DNA of 64,000 bases, taken from Pythium myriotylum. Taxonomy: Eukaryota; Oomycota; Peronosporomycetes; Pythiales; Pythiaceae. Below, piece by piece: positions 40,911 through 51,074 of the stretch. Each line of letters opens with the position of its first letter. The first letter of the stretch is position 1. The stretch covers positions 682,001-746,000 of the forward strand of contig JALJCQ010000012.1 in assembly GCA_023091665.1 (NCBI GenBank), written 5' to 3'. The translations under genes were made by a program, and so were the position numbers. The notes under the pieces were generated by a model. That model saw only the letters and a list, made by a program, of their open reading frames with translations. It was not told where the DNA came from and ran no database searches.

Positions 40911-42123
40911 TTACTCGCGACGACGCACGCAGCGACTGCGCGACTCGCTTCTCATCGAGCGGGACTGACCTCCGTTCTTGAAAAGCGCGACCGATGAAAG
41001 TGCCGTGGCCTTGGTCTTTGGGTACTGAGACCAGTCGACTGAGAACAGCAGAGCAGACTCACACGCACTGCCCAGCCCAGCTGTGGAGACGTAGGCCGGC
41101 TCCCAGTAGTACACGCCAGCGCCGAGGTTGTTGGGCAGGCCCTTGACCACGTTCATGACCGCTTGGGTCCACTGGATCTGGCCCTGGGCACTCGCTGGGT
41201 AGTTGGCGCTCAGCTTGACCTTGGTGCACTGGTTCGGGTAGTCGGTCTCAGCGACGTAGATGGGCTTGTTGTACGTTCTCGCGAGGTTCCCGAGCGACGT
41301 CGCAAGCGCCGAAGTCGTGGCGGCCGGGTCGAAGAACGGGTAGAACGACACGCCGAACGCGTCCACGTCGCTGGTCTTGATGAGTCCGGTGGCGAAGACG
41401 CCCTTGAAGTACCAGGCCATGGTGTCGCTCTTCCAGCCGTCGTTGACGTGGATCATGATCTTGGGTCGCGTGGTGCCCTGTGCGACGGCGTCCTCAACAC
41501 CAGCGCGTGCTGCAGCCCAGAGCTGAGCAAAGTTTTTGAAGTTGTTGTTCTCGATCTTGCCGAGCGGGAAGAGAAAGCCATTGAGGATCTCGTTGCCGAG
41601 CGAGACGATCGAGAGCTTGACACCAGCTGACGTGAAGGCCTTGAGCGTGGACGCGACGTGGTTGCGCACGTCCTTGGCGAGTGCCGAGACGGATCCTTTG
41701 TTCCAGGCGTTTGGGATGGCCTGCTTCATCGGGTCAGCCCACGTGTCCGAGAAGTGGAAGTCGAGGAAGATGCTGTGGCCGGCCTTGGAGAAGCGCTTGG
41801 CCAGGTTCAGCGTGTAGTCGAGTCCGTACTCCTGACCCGTCCACAAGCTACAGACACCGCAAGCTCGTTCAGTCTCACATTCATGCGATCGAACCATAGT
41901 GAGAGGGGATAACGCACCGGAGGCGCACGCTCTGCATCCCGCCAGCAGCGAGGATCGTCTCGACGGGCTGGGCCTGGCCGGCGGCGTTGTACCAGGTGAC
42001 GCCCTTGTCCTTCTCCATGTAGCCCACGGACGAGAGATCGTGGCCTGTGACGAAGGCCTCGACGGATCGCAGTGATGCGACGAGCGCGACGCTCGCAGCG
42101 GCCAGGAACGTCTTGAGGCCCAT
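40911..42123 (-). CDS. GH53 family secreted endo-beta-1,4-galactanase, copy 2
   Basis: Two exons (42123-41918, 41847-40911) and a 70-nt intron give 380 residues in inverted orientation to copy 1. The signal peptide (MGLKTFLAAASVALV), catalytic motifs SLGNEILNG and YVAETDYP and YYWEPA are all intact. It differs from copy 1 in the last ~55 residues and continues with an Arg/Ser-rich tail (NGGQSRSMRSESRSRCVRRR) absent from copy 1. Three 20-bp direct repeats start 14 bp upstream of its ATG. Its stop faces the TOR stop 160 bp away. The function is as for copy 1, with secretion inferred from the signal peptide. Confidence 0.9.
41137..42027 (-). repeat. Inverted repeat arm B (GH53 identity tract)
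   Basis: This is the exact reverse-complement partner of 29298-30188. Positions in the two arms sum to 71325 with no gaps. Confidence 0.93.
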
Positions 42124-43329
42124 CGTAGCAATTTCGTAAGTGAGACCGTGGCGGCTTAAGTGAGACCGTGGTGGCTCAAAGTGAGACCGTGGAAGCGAAG
42201 AGGCCCGAATCGAGGTATCCAGAGGAGCGAGGCGTCGTCCGAAACCGCATGGCTGACTGGAAGTCTCGTCGCGTCAAAGATCAGCCCCGGAAGGCGTGAT
42301 CCAAGGAGACACTGGCCTGTCAGTGCACTTGCTGCCCTGATTATGCAGTGTCAGCAATGGAGAGGTGAGGCAGACAGCCGCGTGACAAAAGGTGCTCCCA
42401 GGACGTCTCGGGTCGGATTTCGTGCGCGGTATCTATCTATCATCACAACACCACACCGTCGGCCAAGTGGATGAAAATCGCCGCGTGGGTATCGCATATC
42501 CGACGGAACGGGCAGCCCTACGCTCCCGCACGTTGTCGCTGGATTTTGCAGATTGACGGCTTTCGCATACTGAATTGCATCAGTGGTGACGAAACGTGAC
42601 TATTCAAGCACCCATGACTGCCCTTCCGGGGGCACCATGGACGCTCTCAATGCACCACAAACACCGCTTGCCGATCGTTTCCACTCTTCGCTGGATTTCC
42701 AAGCAGAACAGATCGGCTTGAAGTCGAAAAATTTCGAGTTAAACTGAAATTTTTCCTCGCGGCGTCCCCGATCATTTGCGTCGTTCACGCGACTCCGAAA
42801 CGATCGGTGGCTCGGATGGGAAGACGCAAACAGTGGCGGCGCTGCCGTTCGAACTCGAAGGGATTTGGCATTCCGCAGCTGGTCGCGGGCAACTTCTTGA
42901 AGAGAAACATCTCGCTTGCGTCGCCGCTCAGGGATGACAGAGCTGCTGCTCTTCGCTGAGACATCACCAGCCTTTCGCGATGTGGCAGCAGCAGCAGCAA
43001 GCGACCGCAAGCATGACCGCGACTCCTCGACAGAACCAGCCACAATGCCCTGAAGGTCCGCGAACGAGCGAGCTTCTTTGGCTCGTTTTCTCACGATGCT
43101 TGGTACAGCAGCTTCGTGACAGCGAAGCCTTCTGACTAAAGAAGTCGTCTGGTTGAGAACGACGCACGCACATCGTGTCAATGGTCTCGTAGCTCCTCAC
43201 CAGCTTTGTGGCAGATGGCTACATTTGGTTCGTAACACATCCAGTGACGTCGTAACCTATCCGTTACATGTTGGTAAGGCGTCCATTGGCTGCCCAGCGT
43301 CGCTTGGAAGAAGCGAGCCCATCAAAGCA
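42124..43329. other. Gene-poor gap between GH53 copy 2 and NOC3
   Basis: No supported gene lies in these 1.2 kb. A 193-codon minus-strand frame (42600-43181) begins at TTG and lacks an early ATG and any family motif. The composition is less GC-rich and less codon-like than the neighbours. The GH53 copy 2 and NOC3 promoters must lie here. Confidence 0.55.
42138..42197. repeat. Three tandem ~20-bp direct repeats
   Basis: The unit AAGTGAGACCGTGG plus 5-7 variable bases occurs at 42138, 42158 and 42179. It lies immediately upstream of GH53 copy 2, in its leader or promoter, and is absent upstream of copy 1. Confidence 0.9.
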
Positions 43330-45858
43330 ATGGCGACGGCCAACCGCAAGCGCAAGGCGCCGGCGGCCGCGGCGGCCACGAGCAAGAAGCCCACGAGCGC
43401 GCCTGGTAATAAAAAAGGAACCAAGAAGCCCGCGGCGAAAAAGCCCACGAACGCGAAAAAGCCTACGAAGGCGACGAAGCCGCAACGGCCCGAGAGCCAC
43501 GAAGACGTCGAGGTCGATGACGACGACGTCGAGTTTTTCGAGCAGAACGCGCAGTTCTCGTCGTTTTTGGTCAACTTGGACGCCACGCGGCTCGCCAAGA
43601 GCGCGCTCGGCAAGCCCAAGCAGCCGCCGCGCGTGAAGAAGCTCCCCGCGGAGGAAAACACGCACGAGAAGGAGACTCCAGCGAACGAGAAGGACGAGCC
43701 GCTCGAGAAGATGGAGGCGCGACCGCGTCGCCCCGGTTGGAACAGCGCGAACAAGGTGGATCTCGCGAGCAAGCTGCCGGTCAAGTTCATGGACGGCAGC
43801 GTGCGGCCCAACAAGCTGCTGGCCGAGACGGACAAGGCTGAGAAGAAGAAGAAGGCGACAGAGGAGAAGGAGGACGTGGACGAGGAGATCGACCCGGACC
43901 ACATGGAGGACGTCGTGGAAGATCTCGGTTCGGATGTGTCGGATATGGAGTTTGAAGAGGTCAAGGGTGAAGAGGAGGATGCCGCCGTCGTCGAGGAGCA
44001 AAGTAAAGGCGACGAGCCTGTGAGCGAAGTGGATCTGCAGCTTCAGCGCCAGCGCCGCCTCGCGCAAAAGAAGATTGAGATCGCACAGCTCTGCGAGAGT
44101 ATCCTCGAAAGCCCAGAAGAGGCGCTCAAGAAGAATAAGGAGCACCCGGACGGGCTCAGCAAGGTCCAGCAGCTCCATGCGCTTACGTCGGACGCCGATG
44201 TGACCGTGCAAAAGCTCGCGATGCTCTCGGAACTCTCGGTCTTCCTGGACATCTTGCCAGACTACCGCATCCGCCTCGCACAGGAGAGTGAGAAGCTTAC
44301 GAACGGACGCCCGCAGAAGAAGAAAGTGCAGCAGATGCAGGAGTTTGAAGGCTCGATGCTCAACAACTACCAGATCTACCTCAAAAAGTGCTCGCAGGTC
44401 GTCAAAGACGGTCTCCGCGGTAAAGGACCTGACCAGGAGCTCTCGGCGCGCGACCGACGAGACCTCGGGCTGGCCGAGGTCGGCGCTCGCTGTCTCTCGG
44501 AACTGCTCAAGGCCAAGTACGCGTTCAACTTCCACCTCAACCTCATCGTCGCGCTTGTGCCGATCGCTGACTGCCACTTTGCGGACATCCGGATCCTCGC
44601 ATGCGAGGCCTTTGAGGCTGTGTACCAGGCGGACAAGACGTGCGTCTCGACACTTGATATTGTCAAGCAAATCTCGTCCTACGTCAAGCAGAAAGAGCAC
44701 CGCGTCAAGCCCGACATCATCAAGACCTTTATCCGCATGCCGCTCGAAGTGACCATGGAGCAAGGCGAAGCCTCGCGCAAGAAGGCCAAGGCCGACCGCA
44801 AGAAGCGCCGAAAGCTGCAGAGCGAAGGCGACACGATCGCTGCCGGCCTGAAGGAGGCTGAGGCCGTCGTTGATCGCAGCGAGCGAGAGAAGACCCAGGC
44901 CGACATTCTCCACGAGCTCGTGCTGATCTACTTCCGAATCCTCAAGCAGGCCACCTACTCCAAAGCACTCCCAGCGGTACTCGAGGGGCTCTCCAAGTTC
45001 GCCTTCTTGATCAACCTCGAGATCATGGTGGACCTGCTGAAGGTGCTCAAGGCCGTGCTCAAGGAAGACATTCTGCCACTGCCGTCGGCGTTCCAGGCCG
45101 TGCTCACGGGTCTACGCACGCTGCAAGGACCCGGCCAGGAGCTCATGGTTGACGACAAGGACTTTGTCGACATTCTCTACAAGCTTCTGCGTCGCTTCTC
45201 GGAAGGCGAGGATGTCAACTGCTTCGATGTGGCGTTGCAGTGTGTCGAACAAGTCTTCTTGCGTCGCAAGGAGATCGTCGTGGATCGTGTCGCGGCGTTC
45301 ATCAAGCGACTCCTCCTCACGGCCATGAGTCTGCAGCCACACCAGATCCTCGCGGTGCTCGCACTCGTGCGCAGCCTCGTCCACCGGTACGCCAAGCTGC
45401 AGCAGCTGCTCGAGAGCGATATCGACCGCGTGTCCTCGGGCGAGTACCGCGCCGATGTGGACGACCCGGACTTCACGAACCCGTACTCGACTGCGTGCTG
45501 GGAGCTGTCGCTGCTGCAACGCCACTACAACCCGATGGTCGCAGGCTTCGCGCAAGGCACGGCCGAGCTTGGTCCGTCGCTACCGAACGAGACGCCCAAG
45601 GCCTTGCTCGACACGTACAACACGTCGACGAGCGGCGCGTTCTTGCCGAAGGTGCCCGTGCCGCCTCGGAACCCGCTCTACGCCAAGATGGCACAGCAGC
45701 AGAAGCGCGAGAAGAACAAGAAGCGCCAGCGCGAGCGCAAGTTCTTCGTGAGCGACCCGGTCGACGAGCACACGCGCCGTGCGTCGCAGTTCCTGCAGCT
45801 CTGCTTTCAAGTGGACAAGACCACTGCAACGGACGCGAAGCTCGAGTTTCGAAGATAG
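43330..45858 (+). CDS. NOC3: Nucleolar complex protein 3 (NOC3-like)
   Basis: A single-exon gene. The ATG at 43330 is chosen because the next upstream in-frame codons lack ATG and because MATANRKRKAP begins a basic, nucleolar-type N-terminus. About 842 residues follow. After a Lys/Ala-rich and then acidic region comes the NOC3 core: KIEIAQLCESILESPEE, LAMLSELSVFLDILPDYRIR, FEGSMLNNYQIYLKKC, then a long helical HEAT-like half. The C-terminal block includes NPMVAGFAQG and LPKVPVPPRNPLYAKM. NOC3 acts with NOC2 in transporting pre-60S ribosomes through the nucleolus and nucleoplasm. It is convergent with the tetraspanin-like gene, 87 bp between stops. Confidence 0.93.
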   Translation: MATANRKRKAPAAAAATSKKPTSAPGNKKGTKKPAAKKPTNAKKPTKATKPQRPESHEDVEVDDDDVEFFEQNAQFSSFLVNLDATRLAKSALGKPKQPPRVKKLPAEENTHEKETPANEKDEPLEKMEARPRRPGWNSANKVDLASKLPVKFMDGSVRPNKLLAETDKAEKKKKATEEKEDVDEEIDPDHMEDVVEDLGSDVSDMEFEEVKGEEEDAAVVEEQSKGDEPVSEVDLQLQRQRRLAQKKIEIAQLCESILESPEEALKKNKEHPDGLSKVQQLHALTSDADVTVQKLAMLSELSVFLDILPDYRIRLAQESEKLTNGRPQKKKVQQMQEFEGSMLNNYQIYLKKCSQVVKDGLRGKGPDQELSARDRRDLGLAEVGARCLSELLKAKYAFNFHLNLIVALVPIADCHFADIRILACEAFEAVYQADKTCVSTLDIVKQISSYVKQKEHRVKPDIIKTFIRMPLEVTMEQGEASRKKAKADRKKRRKLQSEGDTIAAGLKEAEAVVDRSEREKTQADILHELVLIYFRILKQATYSKALPAVLEGLSKFAFLINLEIMVDLLKVLKAVLKEDILPLPSAFQAVLTGLRTLQGPGQELMVDDKDFVDILYKLLRRFSEGEDVNCFDVALQCVEQVFLRRKEIVVDRVAAFIKRLLLTAMSLQPHQILAVLALVRSLVHRYAKLQQLLESDIDRVSSGEYRADVDDPDFTNPYSTACWELSLLQRHYNPMVAGFAQGTAELGPSLPNETPKALLDTYNTSTSGAFLPKVPVPPRNPLYAKMAQQQKREKNKKRQRERKFFVSDPVDEHTRRASQFLQLCFQVDKTTATDAKLEFRR

Positions 45859-45945
45859 ATAGATACAACCAAAAGGCAAACCCTGCCCTCTAAACGTCCT
45901 ACCTAGGTCCTCTTTGTCTCCTTCCCTCGTGCATAGATAACAATT

Positions 45946-46899
45946 TTAATTGCGGTCGGGGCTATCAACAACGAACGAATCGTCCAGGTACGGCCGGTTG
46001 GTGCCTTGCCGTACGAGGCACGCAAAGCCGAAGACCGCGATGGTCGAGATCGAGACGATGAGCGCGCTCGCGAAGAGGAAGTTGCTCCACTTGATGACGA
46101 GATCGAGGAACGACGTGCGGCACTCGGAGTACGGCGCGCCGTTCGAGAACACGTTGGCGGACGAAAAGTTGCCACTACCTGAGCCCTTCTCGATGAGGAA
46201 CTTGCCGCACCAGATCTGGTTCGAGGGCGTCTGCTTACACGAGTCCTTGGCCCACTCGACCACGGGCGTGTAGCTCGCGTACTTGACGACGAGGCTGCAC
46301 ACCTCGCAGAGCTGCTCGAACTGCGCAGGCTTGGACGACATGGTGCAGAGCTGCGTGAGCGTGTACGTGCCGGCGACTGAAGTGACGACCTCGGGCACAT
46401 TCAAGCTAAAGAGCGACGCGATCTCGCTCGCGGTCTTGGTCTGGCAGTAGTCGGGCACCTGCGCGAGGCAGTAGAGCTGATTAAAGTTGTTGCCGACTGC
46501 GGACTCGTCCGAGTCGGCCGGGAACGTGGCGGCCTCCCAGTCTTTGGCCTTGGACTTGACCGAGCTGCCGCCGACGGCGACGACGATGAAGAGACCGGCG
46601 GCGATGATGAGCACGACGGCGTAGATGGTGAGCACGATGCGGTTGCGGAACCAGGCGCCGAAGCAGCCGAGCGCCGCGAGCGCCATGACGACGGCGCCGA
46701 GCACGAGGATGAAGAGGATCGTGGTGGAGCCGACCCAGGCGTAGTCGCCTTCGAAGGCGTCGAGCCAGCCGGACTTTTTGACGCGCTGCGAGAAGAAGAC
46801 GAGCAGCCCGCCGCCCACGAGGAACGCCATGTTGATGAGCATGAGCATGACCTTGGCGATGTTGACGGTCACCGAGCCGTCATTCTCGTACTGGCCCAT
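45946..46899 (-). CDS. Tetraspanin-like membrane protein
   Basis: A single-exon gene of 317 residues. Hydrophobic helices lie at about 15-37, 57-80, 86-110 and 277-300. The large loop between helices 3 and 4 (about 165 residues) has many Cys (LYCLA, DYCQ, QLCTM, QLCEVCSL, DSCK, IWCGKF, SECR), as expected for a disulfide-bonded large extracellular loop. The topology fits tetraspanins. The exact CCG motif of animal tetraspanins is not seen, so the family call is moderate. Such proteins organise membrane microdomains. A short cytosolic tail (VRQGTNRPYLDDSF...) ends it. Confidence 0.75.
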   Translation of the reverse strand: MGQYENDGSVTVNIAKVMLMLINMAFLVGGGLLVFFSQRVKKSGWLDAFEGDYAWVGSTTILFILVLGAVVMALAALGCFGAWFRNRIVLTIYAVVLIIAAGLFIVVAVGGSSVKSKAKDWEAATFPADSDESAVGNNFNQLYCLAQVPDYCQTKTASEIASLFSLNVPEVVTSVAGTYTLTQLCTMSSKPAQFEQLCEVCSLVVKYASYTPVVEWAKDSCKQTPSNQIWCGKFLIEKGSGSGNFSSANVFSNGAPYSECRTSFLDLVIKWSNFLFASALIVSISTIAVFGFACLVRQGTNRPYLDDSFVVDSPDRN

Positions 46900-47426
46900 G
46901 GCGGTGGTGGTGGGTGAGAAAGGCGGTCACGGAATCGACTCGAATGGGACGGAATCGAACGCAAGCAAGCGAGCGAGATCGATTGGGACGATGAGAGTTG
47001 GGGACGACGCGCCGAGATCGCTCGCGGCAGCAAGTCGTAACGAGCCGCGCGAGTTGGCTAGTAGTGCTGACTCGTCTTGGGGGTGTTCAGAGCCGCCGAC
47101 TTGCTTGGAGGCGCACGGAACGGACCTCTGAGAATGAATCGCGCCCATCATGACGAGGAGCTCCACCCCTACCCCTAGGATTTGAACAGACGGAATGGGG
47201 ATGTGGCTATGGATCCAGCTGGTGGTTCGAAACCTCTGAAAGTTGATCGGGAGTTTGTGTCGCGCGCAGCGGCTATGTACAACGGATCAGCGTAACAGCA
47301 ACGCAATTTTGTGACGCAAGGGAAGAACCAGAAGATAACCGGTAGTACTCTCGGTTTTGAGGTGGACCACGTACATTTAAAAACTGGTAGTGATACCGGT
47401 ATACTGGCGACAGCGGCCCTGAGCTC
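46900..47426. other. Divergent promoter region (tetraspanin / SMARCD)
   Basis: This is a 527-bp spacer between two genes that read away from each other. No gene is seen. The right half is AT-richer. Confidence 0.55.
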
Positions 47427-48769
47427 ATGAGCTCTCAAGTCGAAAGGCGCCCGACCAAAATGGAGTTCCCACAGGTATGCGATGCTGGCCGCCGCCACCG
47501 CCTCACGGAGTCGTCTGAGCGCCTGTCTCTCCACACAGAGCTTCTTCCAGACCGAGTGGCCATGCTCCAAAGAGATTGAGCTCCTGCGACGCGCGCAGGC
47601 CATGCACGAAGCCGCCGACGCCAAGCTGCGCGCGCTCACCCGCGACTTCCGCGCGCACCGCTTCTACCCGCGGCGCTGCGAGATGCGCTCGCTGCAGCTG
47701 CACGTGCACCACACGTTCGCGCCGCCGGTGCCCGCGTCTGAAGAAGGCGACGCGCCGACGCCCGGGTCGCCGGGCCGGTGGACGCTCCACATCAAAGCTG
47801 TCGATGCAGTAGGCGGATCCCCAGCTGCAGTGGTAGGTCTCTGTGCAATTGCACGGCGCTAGTGTGAAACGAAGTCTGACCGGTGTGTGTGCATGATGCG
47901 TTGTTCCGTGGTAGAACCTTGTGCACTACTTCCGCAAGGTCTCGATTGAACTGGACCCGCGGCTCTACTCGGACTCGATGGTCGAGTGGACGTGCTTCCA
48001 GAAGGGCAACCACGAAGTGAACGCGCTCGAGATCGCGCGCACGGGCCATTCACCGCACAGTGTCCGGATCAAGCTGCAGCCGTCGCACCCGATCGACCGT
48101 TACGTGCTCAGCGACGAGCTGCGGCCGGCTCTCGCGCAGTACCTCGACCCGCGCGCGCAGTCCTACACCAAGCAGGATGTGATCATGGCCACGTGGGAGT
48201 ATATCAAGCGCCGCAATCTCATCAAAGAGGACGACTGCCGTGTTGCGCTCTGCGATCATACGCTGCGCCAGCTCTTCAACTGCGACTCGTTGCCCTTCAC
48301 GTCGATCCTCGTGGCGCTCAAGCCTCACTTGACGACAGCCCCGGCGCTCGACTTTGAGTACCACCTCAGTCTCGCCGGAGACGACCCAACCAAGCCACTT
48401 GACGAAAAAGTCGTCAGCGTCGACGTCGGCCACGTGGACGAAGTCGAGCGCGTGCGCGAGCTGGCTCTGCAAGAGTGGGAGGAGCTACAGCACGAACAAC
48501 AGAAAGAGCTCGAGCTGCTCCAACGGCAAGAGGCCCACTTGCTCTCGCAGCTTCAGGCTTACCACCGTAAATACGAGTGGATGCAGCAGTTCGCAAACGA
48601 CCCGGCAGGGTTCATCGCGGACGTCGCCAAGTCTCAGCAAGCCGATCAGCTGATTCTCACGGCCGAGGCCGAGACCGACGAGATCAACGTACCGCACCCT
48701 CACCAGTTCTCGCAGCCCTGGGTCCGTGAGATTGTGTCCGAACTGCTGATCCCGCCGCCAACCAACTAG
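47427..48769 (+). CDS. SWI/SNF complex subunit SMARCD/BAF60-like (SWIB/MDM2 domain)
   Basis: Three exons (47427-47474, 47539-47832, 47915-48769; introns 64 and 82 nt, all phase 0) give 398 residues. The start could also be the in-frame ATG at 47460. The central region matches BAF60: HYFRKVSIELDPRLYSDSMVEWTC before the SWIB domain, then RYVLSDELRPALAQYLD, VIMATWEYIKRRNLI and RVALCDHTLRQLFNCDSLPFTSI. A Gln/Glu-rich coiled coil and a conserved-type C-terminus (FANDPAGFI) follow. BAF60 links transcription factors to the SWI/SNF remodeller in the nucleus. Confidence 0.88.
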
Positions 48770-49013
48770 TTCTCAAGCCCCTGTAAACCCAATGAAACTT
48801 GCCATCATCCGCTCTTCTCTTCTCGCGAGCTGCGATTTCCAACCCAAAAAGGTTCGATATATTGTCGGAAGGAGCTATTCGTGAGCTTCCAATTTTACGG
48901 GACAGCACAGAGGTTTCTATCTTTGCAAGGTACCCTCTCCTCAGCTGAGACCTTGCAGCACTTTGCTTCGCGGCCGTAGCCTCCTCGTCGCTGTTCCCCT
49001 CCCTTTGTTCTGG

Positions 49014-50973
49014 ATGCAGGCGACGCGGCTGCGGTGCGACCCGACGGATTATGCGCGTAAGCAGCAGGAGAAGAAAGAGCGCGCGAAGGAACTCAAGGAG
49101 CAGCGCACGCGAGGCGTCTTCGAGGAGGAGCACACGTTCACACCCAAGTGAGCCATCTCGTTCACTTGTAGCTGCTTCTGTTGAACGCGAGGTTGACTCG
49201 CGTGGTGTGCGACAGGGTAAATCCTCGTGCCAAGGGTGCACCGTCATCCCGCGAGGAAGACGAGCGTCCGTCACCCGCGATGCAACGCAGTAGCCAGTAC
49301 GACGACATCCCGATCCGGCCCAGCAAGACGCTGCAGGCGACGCGGAAGGAGATCCTCGCGCCGGAAGAAGCCCCCGTGCGCAATGCGGCGACGCGCAAGC
49401 CCATCGGTAATAGTAGTCGCCCCAACAACAATGATGACCACCACGGGAACGGGAGAGACCAAGTGAGCGATTCCTTAGATACGCTCTCGCGCAAGTTCCC
49501 GAAGAAGGCCGCGCCCCGCGAGCCCGAAGATACAGGCGAGTACTCGCCGCCAGCGCGGGTACAGCCAGGTACATGGTGCTCATCAGCGTCTGTCGCGGGT
49601 TAGCCTTGCCTTGACGCTGGGTCTCTGGGAATCAATAGAGCACGACTCGCTGTATCGAGAGGTGAAGCGGACGACAGGGCGAGACTTGGAGGACATTCCG
49701 ATCGCCAAGCTGAACGGCGGAGGCGCTGCAAAGATCGGCAAACACACGGGACCATGCCTGCGAAACTCGAGCTGCGGATGTCCTCAGTGCGGAGGAGGTG
49801 GAAGCACCGCAAGCGTGCGAACTGATCCTCCTGTGCGTCGTCGTGAGTCCGTGGCGAGACACGTTGAGCATGACTCGCGCTCCCCTCAGACCAACACATC
49901 CCGGTCCGCGTATGGATCACAGAGCGAGATGGAGGTAAGCACAGTGGAATTTGTCATGCTGACCGCGAGAATTCCTCTGAACGCTTGTCACGTCAGAACT
50001 CGCTGACACTCTTGAAATCCAAGATGTCGCGACGGAAAGCCCGCACGGCACCGAGCAACCAGGCATCACTCTACGACGACGCTCCGACTCCTGAGCCCAC
50101 CTCCAAGTCAGCAAGACAGCCGCCCAGCAACTACGCAGAGTCGTCGTCATCGAGTACTCGTCGGACGCCACAACAGCAGCCCCCTCCAGCAGCCGCCCGT
50201 GCGTCTATGACGCAAGCTCCAACGCGGAAGCCGTCGCGGAACGATGATGACAGACCGACAGCAAACAGCCGCAAGACGCTCCCTCGGCACCAGGAAGAAG
50301 AGGAGGAAGACGACTATCGCCGTCCACAGCCGATCTCTAGAGGGGCCGACCTACCTGTGCGTTTTGCCGTCAATTCGAATCCGCGATTACCTTCAATTTT
50401 GTGTGCTGACTCTCGCGGATGTTCTAGGACGAATACGCGGACGATGCTGGCGAGATGGAAGAGTGCGACAATTGCCATCGCCGCTTCAACGTCATGTCGT
50501 TTGCCAAGCACCGCAAGATCTGCGAGAAGGTCTTCTCGGGCCCACGCAAGGTCTTCGACATGGCTGCCAAGCGTCTTGAAGGGACCGAGGCTGAGAAGCT
50601 CCTGAAGGAGAGCAAGCGTAAAGGCGGCAAGAAAAACAGCGCATTAGCCAACGATGAAAAACCCATCAAAGCCAAGGCAGCCGACTGGAAGCAACAGAGT
50701 AACGCCTTCCGCGAGGCCATGCGTGCTAACCGCGAAATTGGACAAGCCCTAAAAGAAGGCAAGCCGCTTCCGCCGATGGCTCCTTCCGCGCCTGATCCGA
50801 GCCTCATCCTGTGCGACTACTGTGGTCGTCGATTCAACGACAAAGCAGCGGAACGCCACATTGCGTTCTGTAAAGATAAGGCACAACGGAGTGGAGGGGG
50901 CCCTCAGAAGAAGCCGACGGCAGGCACGACAAAGCCGACAGCCTCGAGAGCACCACCGCCACGCAAACGATAG
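49014..50973 (+). CDS. C2HC zinc-finger protein (ZC2HC1-like)
   Basis: Five exons (49014-49147, 49216-49568, 49639-49934, 49997-50356, 50428-50973; introns 68, 70, 62 and 71 nt) give about 562 residues in consistent phase. Two C2HC fingers are clear in the last exon: CDNCHRRFNVMSFAKHRKIC and CDYCGRRFNDKAAERHIAFC. Between them lies a helix, KQQSNAFREAMRANREIG, typical of ZC2HC1 proteins. The upstream part is disordered, rich in Ser, Pro, Asn and charged residues, with a Cys cluster (CLRNSSCGCPQC). The 5' end is least certain: the ATG at 49014 is followed by CAG and preceded by a pyrimidine tract, so it could instead be an acceptor. Several relatives are ciliary or nuclear; the role here is unknown. 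Confidence 0.8.
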
Positions 50974-51074
50974 ACGCTTGGTACCGAACCACTAGTCACA
51001 TACCACATTGCTTCCATACACCACATCAAACCCACTGTTTGGACACATCAATCTATTCACTCACCAGCATATTG

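Noticed and set aside
29202..42123. GH53 inverted copies as a transposon with inverted terminal repeats
   Set aside because: The identical arms are coding sequence with an intron and enclose housekeeping genes including TOR. No transposase or target-site duplication is seen.
42600..43181. 193-codon minus-strand reading frame
   Set aside because: It starts at TTG, has no ATG near its beginning, no recognisable motif, and its composition differs from true genes nearby.
48684..49583. 299-codon minus-strand frame over SMARCD 3' end and C2HC gene 5' end
   Set aside because: It overlaps well-supported exons and introns of two plus-strand genes and has no motif.
50357..50427. Separate gene joining C2HC fingers to upstream frames
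   Set aside because: All five exons connect in one consistent phase, so a single gene is the simpler reading.
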